In this document: positions 21,543-22,588 of the stretch, one piece after another | Numbering within the stretch: position 1 is the stretch's first letter | Layout: each line of letters starts with the position of its first letter | NCBI GenBank assembly: GCA_964551835.1 | Contig: CAZKEM010000057.1 | Coordinates: 1-22,588, forward strand | DNA: 22,588 nucleotides | From: JAHDCC01 sp964551835 | GTDB lineage: Bacteria > Actinomycetota > Acidimicrobiia > Acidimicrobiales > SZUA-35 | Direction of reading: 5' to 3' | Notes under the pieces: generated by a model | The model's input: only the letters and a program-made list of their open reading frames with translations | The model's database searches: none | What the model was told of the DNA's origin: nothing | Made by a program: the position numbers and the translations under genes

Positions 21543-22112
21543 TTAAGAAATTCCAAGTCGACTAGCTTCGTCAGGGCAGTAAATCCGCAGGCTCGTGTTC
21601 AAAAAGTCACGCGCTTGCTCGTCGGATAGCTGGCTCGAATCGTTTGGGTCGACCGAACTCCGTTGTGCTGATTCGTTTAAGGAACGGTTCCACTCGGCCC
21701 CATTCTCGGCTTCGGCTGCACTGTCGCATGTTGCTTCGCCAAGCGTCCTTAGTTGAATGTCGGTTGTCTCGGGTTTGATCGGAATGCCCTGGTCTTCCAG
21801 ATAAGTCCGAAACGCGTCTGTGCGCTCTGATGGTGTCAACGAAGCGTAGTCGGTCGTTTGGTTTCGGTTGCTCATAGCGAAGCCGATGAGACAGACAGCG
21901 ATAAAAAGGTAGCTCAAGCTGAGGATAAGGCCAGCTCGTTTCGCGTTTGGTCGACCGGGCTGCTGGGCAGTGCTTGCGTCAGAGATGTGCTGCTGAGAAA
22001 CATGAGGGCCGGTGTCGGGAGCCCACCAACGTCCGTCAGTTGCCTGATGCCAACCGGAAGGCGGGTACCCTTGATACTGCTGGCCATTCCAAGCGGTGTA
22101 TTGGTTACTCAT
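21543..22112 (-). CDS. DUF2510-like/transmembrane/DUF732-like protein, paralog 2
   Basis: The 189-residue protein has the same order of parts as paralog 1 but a much shorter linker. The Trp-rich head is MSNQYTAWNGQQY with GWHQATDGRWWAP (residues 20-32). There is a Gln/Ser-rich linker (about 35-58), a membrane segment at about 61-80, and an external C-terminal domain (about 90-189). The two conserved cysteines are Cys129 (LGEATCDSA) and Cys179 (IYCPDEASRLGIS). GGGAGG at 22121-22126 lies eight bases before ATG 22112, so the start is well supported. A TATTAT hexamer at 22140-22145 may be its -10 box, so it may be transcribed on its own. Function is unknown. Confidence 0.78.
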   Translation of the reverse strand: MSNQYTAWNGQQYQGYPPSGWHQATDGRWWAPDTGPHVSQQHISDASTAQQPGRPNAKRAGLILSLSYLFIAVCLIGFAMSNRNQTTDYASLTPSERTDAFRTYLEDQGIPIKPETTDIQLRTLGEATCDSAAEAENGAEWNRSLNESAQRSSVDPNDSSQLSDEQARDFLNTSLRIYCPDEASRLGIS

Positions 22113-22139
22113 TAGCGCAGCCTCCCAGGGTCGATTTCT

Positions 22140-22145
22140 ATAATA
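22140..22145 (-). promoter_or_regulatory. Possible -10 box (TATTAT) of paralog 2
   Basis: On the minus strand TATTAT lies 27 bases before the ATG and upstream of the SD, giving a leader of about 20 bases. No good -35 box was found. Confidence 0.35.
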
Positions 22146-22240
22146 TCCCCATTTGTCTACTGCTTTCGGTCACAATTTCAATAAGGTATCGGCCGTGGTG
22201 ATCCGCCATGGATCGAATTCTGAAATCGCGTTCTGACTGG

Positions 22241-22588
22241 CTAAACAGTTATGCCAAGCCTGGTAGCTTCAGGCGGACAGTAGTACACTATTCGAGCGTC
22301 GACAAGGCCACGCCATTGTTCTCTGGAAAGGGGGTTCTCCGTGCCTGACTCCATCTGGGAACTTTCAAATGCATCAACTAACAGTTCAGAATTTTCCGCC
22401 CACGAGGCCGGATCAGGCGAGGCGATTGCAACGTCACACGTTTGGGTACCGGCGTCTTCAAGATTTTGGTCAGTGGCTCCGCTAGTATCCACACCGATCG
22501 TGTCGGCGTAGGCCCGGAAATTGGCATTGGCCTGGTCATAGTCGACTTCGGGCGCAACCGTTGTGGTTGGTCGCGGTCTGGTAGTAGA
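22241..22588 (-). CDS. DUF732-like protein, paralog 3 (C-terminal part; start lies beyond the window)
   Basis: The frame is open to the window edge, so 115 C-terminal residues are visible. It begins with a Thr/Pro/Arg-rich stretch (STTRPRPTTTV) that looks like the end of a linker. A domain homologous to the C-termini of paralogs 1 and 2 follows: FRAYADTIG near residue 24, Cys51 in GTQTCDVA, and Cys104 in YYCPPEATRLGITV. A GTG at 22492 within it is not a likely start, since homology extends upstream of it. The DUF2510-like head and membrane segment expected from the paralogs would lie outside the window. It ends 128 bases before paralog 2. Confidence 0.75.
   Translation of the reverse strand, partial: STTRPRPTTTVAPEVDYDQANANFRAYADTIGVDTSGATDQNLEDAGTQTCDVAIASPDPASWAENSELLVDAFESSQMESGTENPLSREQWRGLVDARIVYYCPPEATRLGITV

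Overview
The window looks like a chromosomal segment of an actinobacterium, probably of the Acidimicrobiia type with moderate G+C. This placement is an inference from gene content and not a database result. The evidence is a CarD regulator that aligns residue for residue with mycobacterial CarD, a MurA of the long Streptomyces-like type, membrane proteins with a DUF2510-like head and a DUF732-like tail, an actinobacterial-style lipoprotein signal, and many starts without a Shine-Dalgarno (SD) sequence that look leaderless. No IS element, integrase, phage gene or CRISPR array was seen.

Layout. 1-718: 3' part of a DUF1501 gene, closed by an intrinsic terminator. 860-1705: a metallo-beta-lactamase-fold protein that has lost most of its metal ligands. 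1740-4185 (minus strand): an operon-like pair (a tandem OsmC protein, then an RDD membrane protein), a 58-residue single-pass membrane protein, and carD. 4360-9929 (plus): a complete oligopeptide-type ABC importer (lipoprotein, permease, permease-ATPase fusion, second ATPase), with a strong hairpin after the lipoprotein gene and a probable terminator at the end. 10104-11762 (plus): galE and a PhyH-type dioxygenase. These converge on a minus-strand pair, a serine beta-lactamase-fold protein and murA. 14346-18515 (plus): DEAD-box RNA helicase, solitary N6-adenine-type methyltransferase and metX. 18601-22588 (minus): tRNA-Gly(GCC) with its terminator, two small proteins, an Fpg/Nei glycosylase, and three tandem paralogs of a DUF2510-like/transmembrane/DUF732-like protein. 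The last paralog runs off the window.

How the genes fit together. The importer is a self-contained uptake system. galE, murA and the penicillin-binding fold protein could all serve envelope building. metX gives methionine and ultimately SAM, the cofactor of the adjacent methyltransferase, but that link is only positional. The most unusual points are enzymes with altered active or metal sites (MBL protein, OsmC domain 1, Fpg zinc finger, MurA Cys to Asp), the paralog array, and a recurring TAnnnT hexamer 6-9 bases before SD-less start codons.
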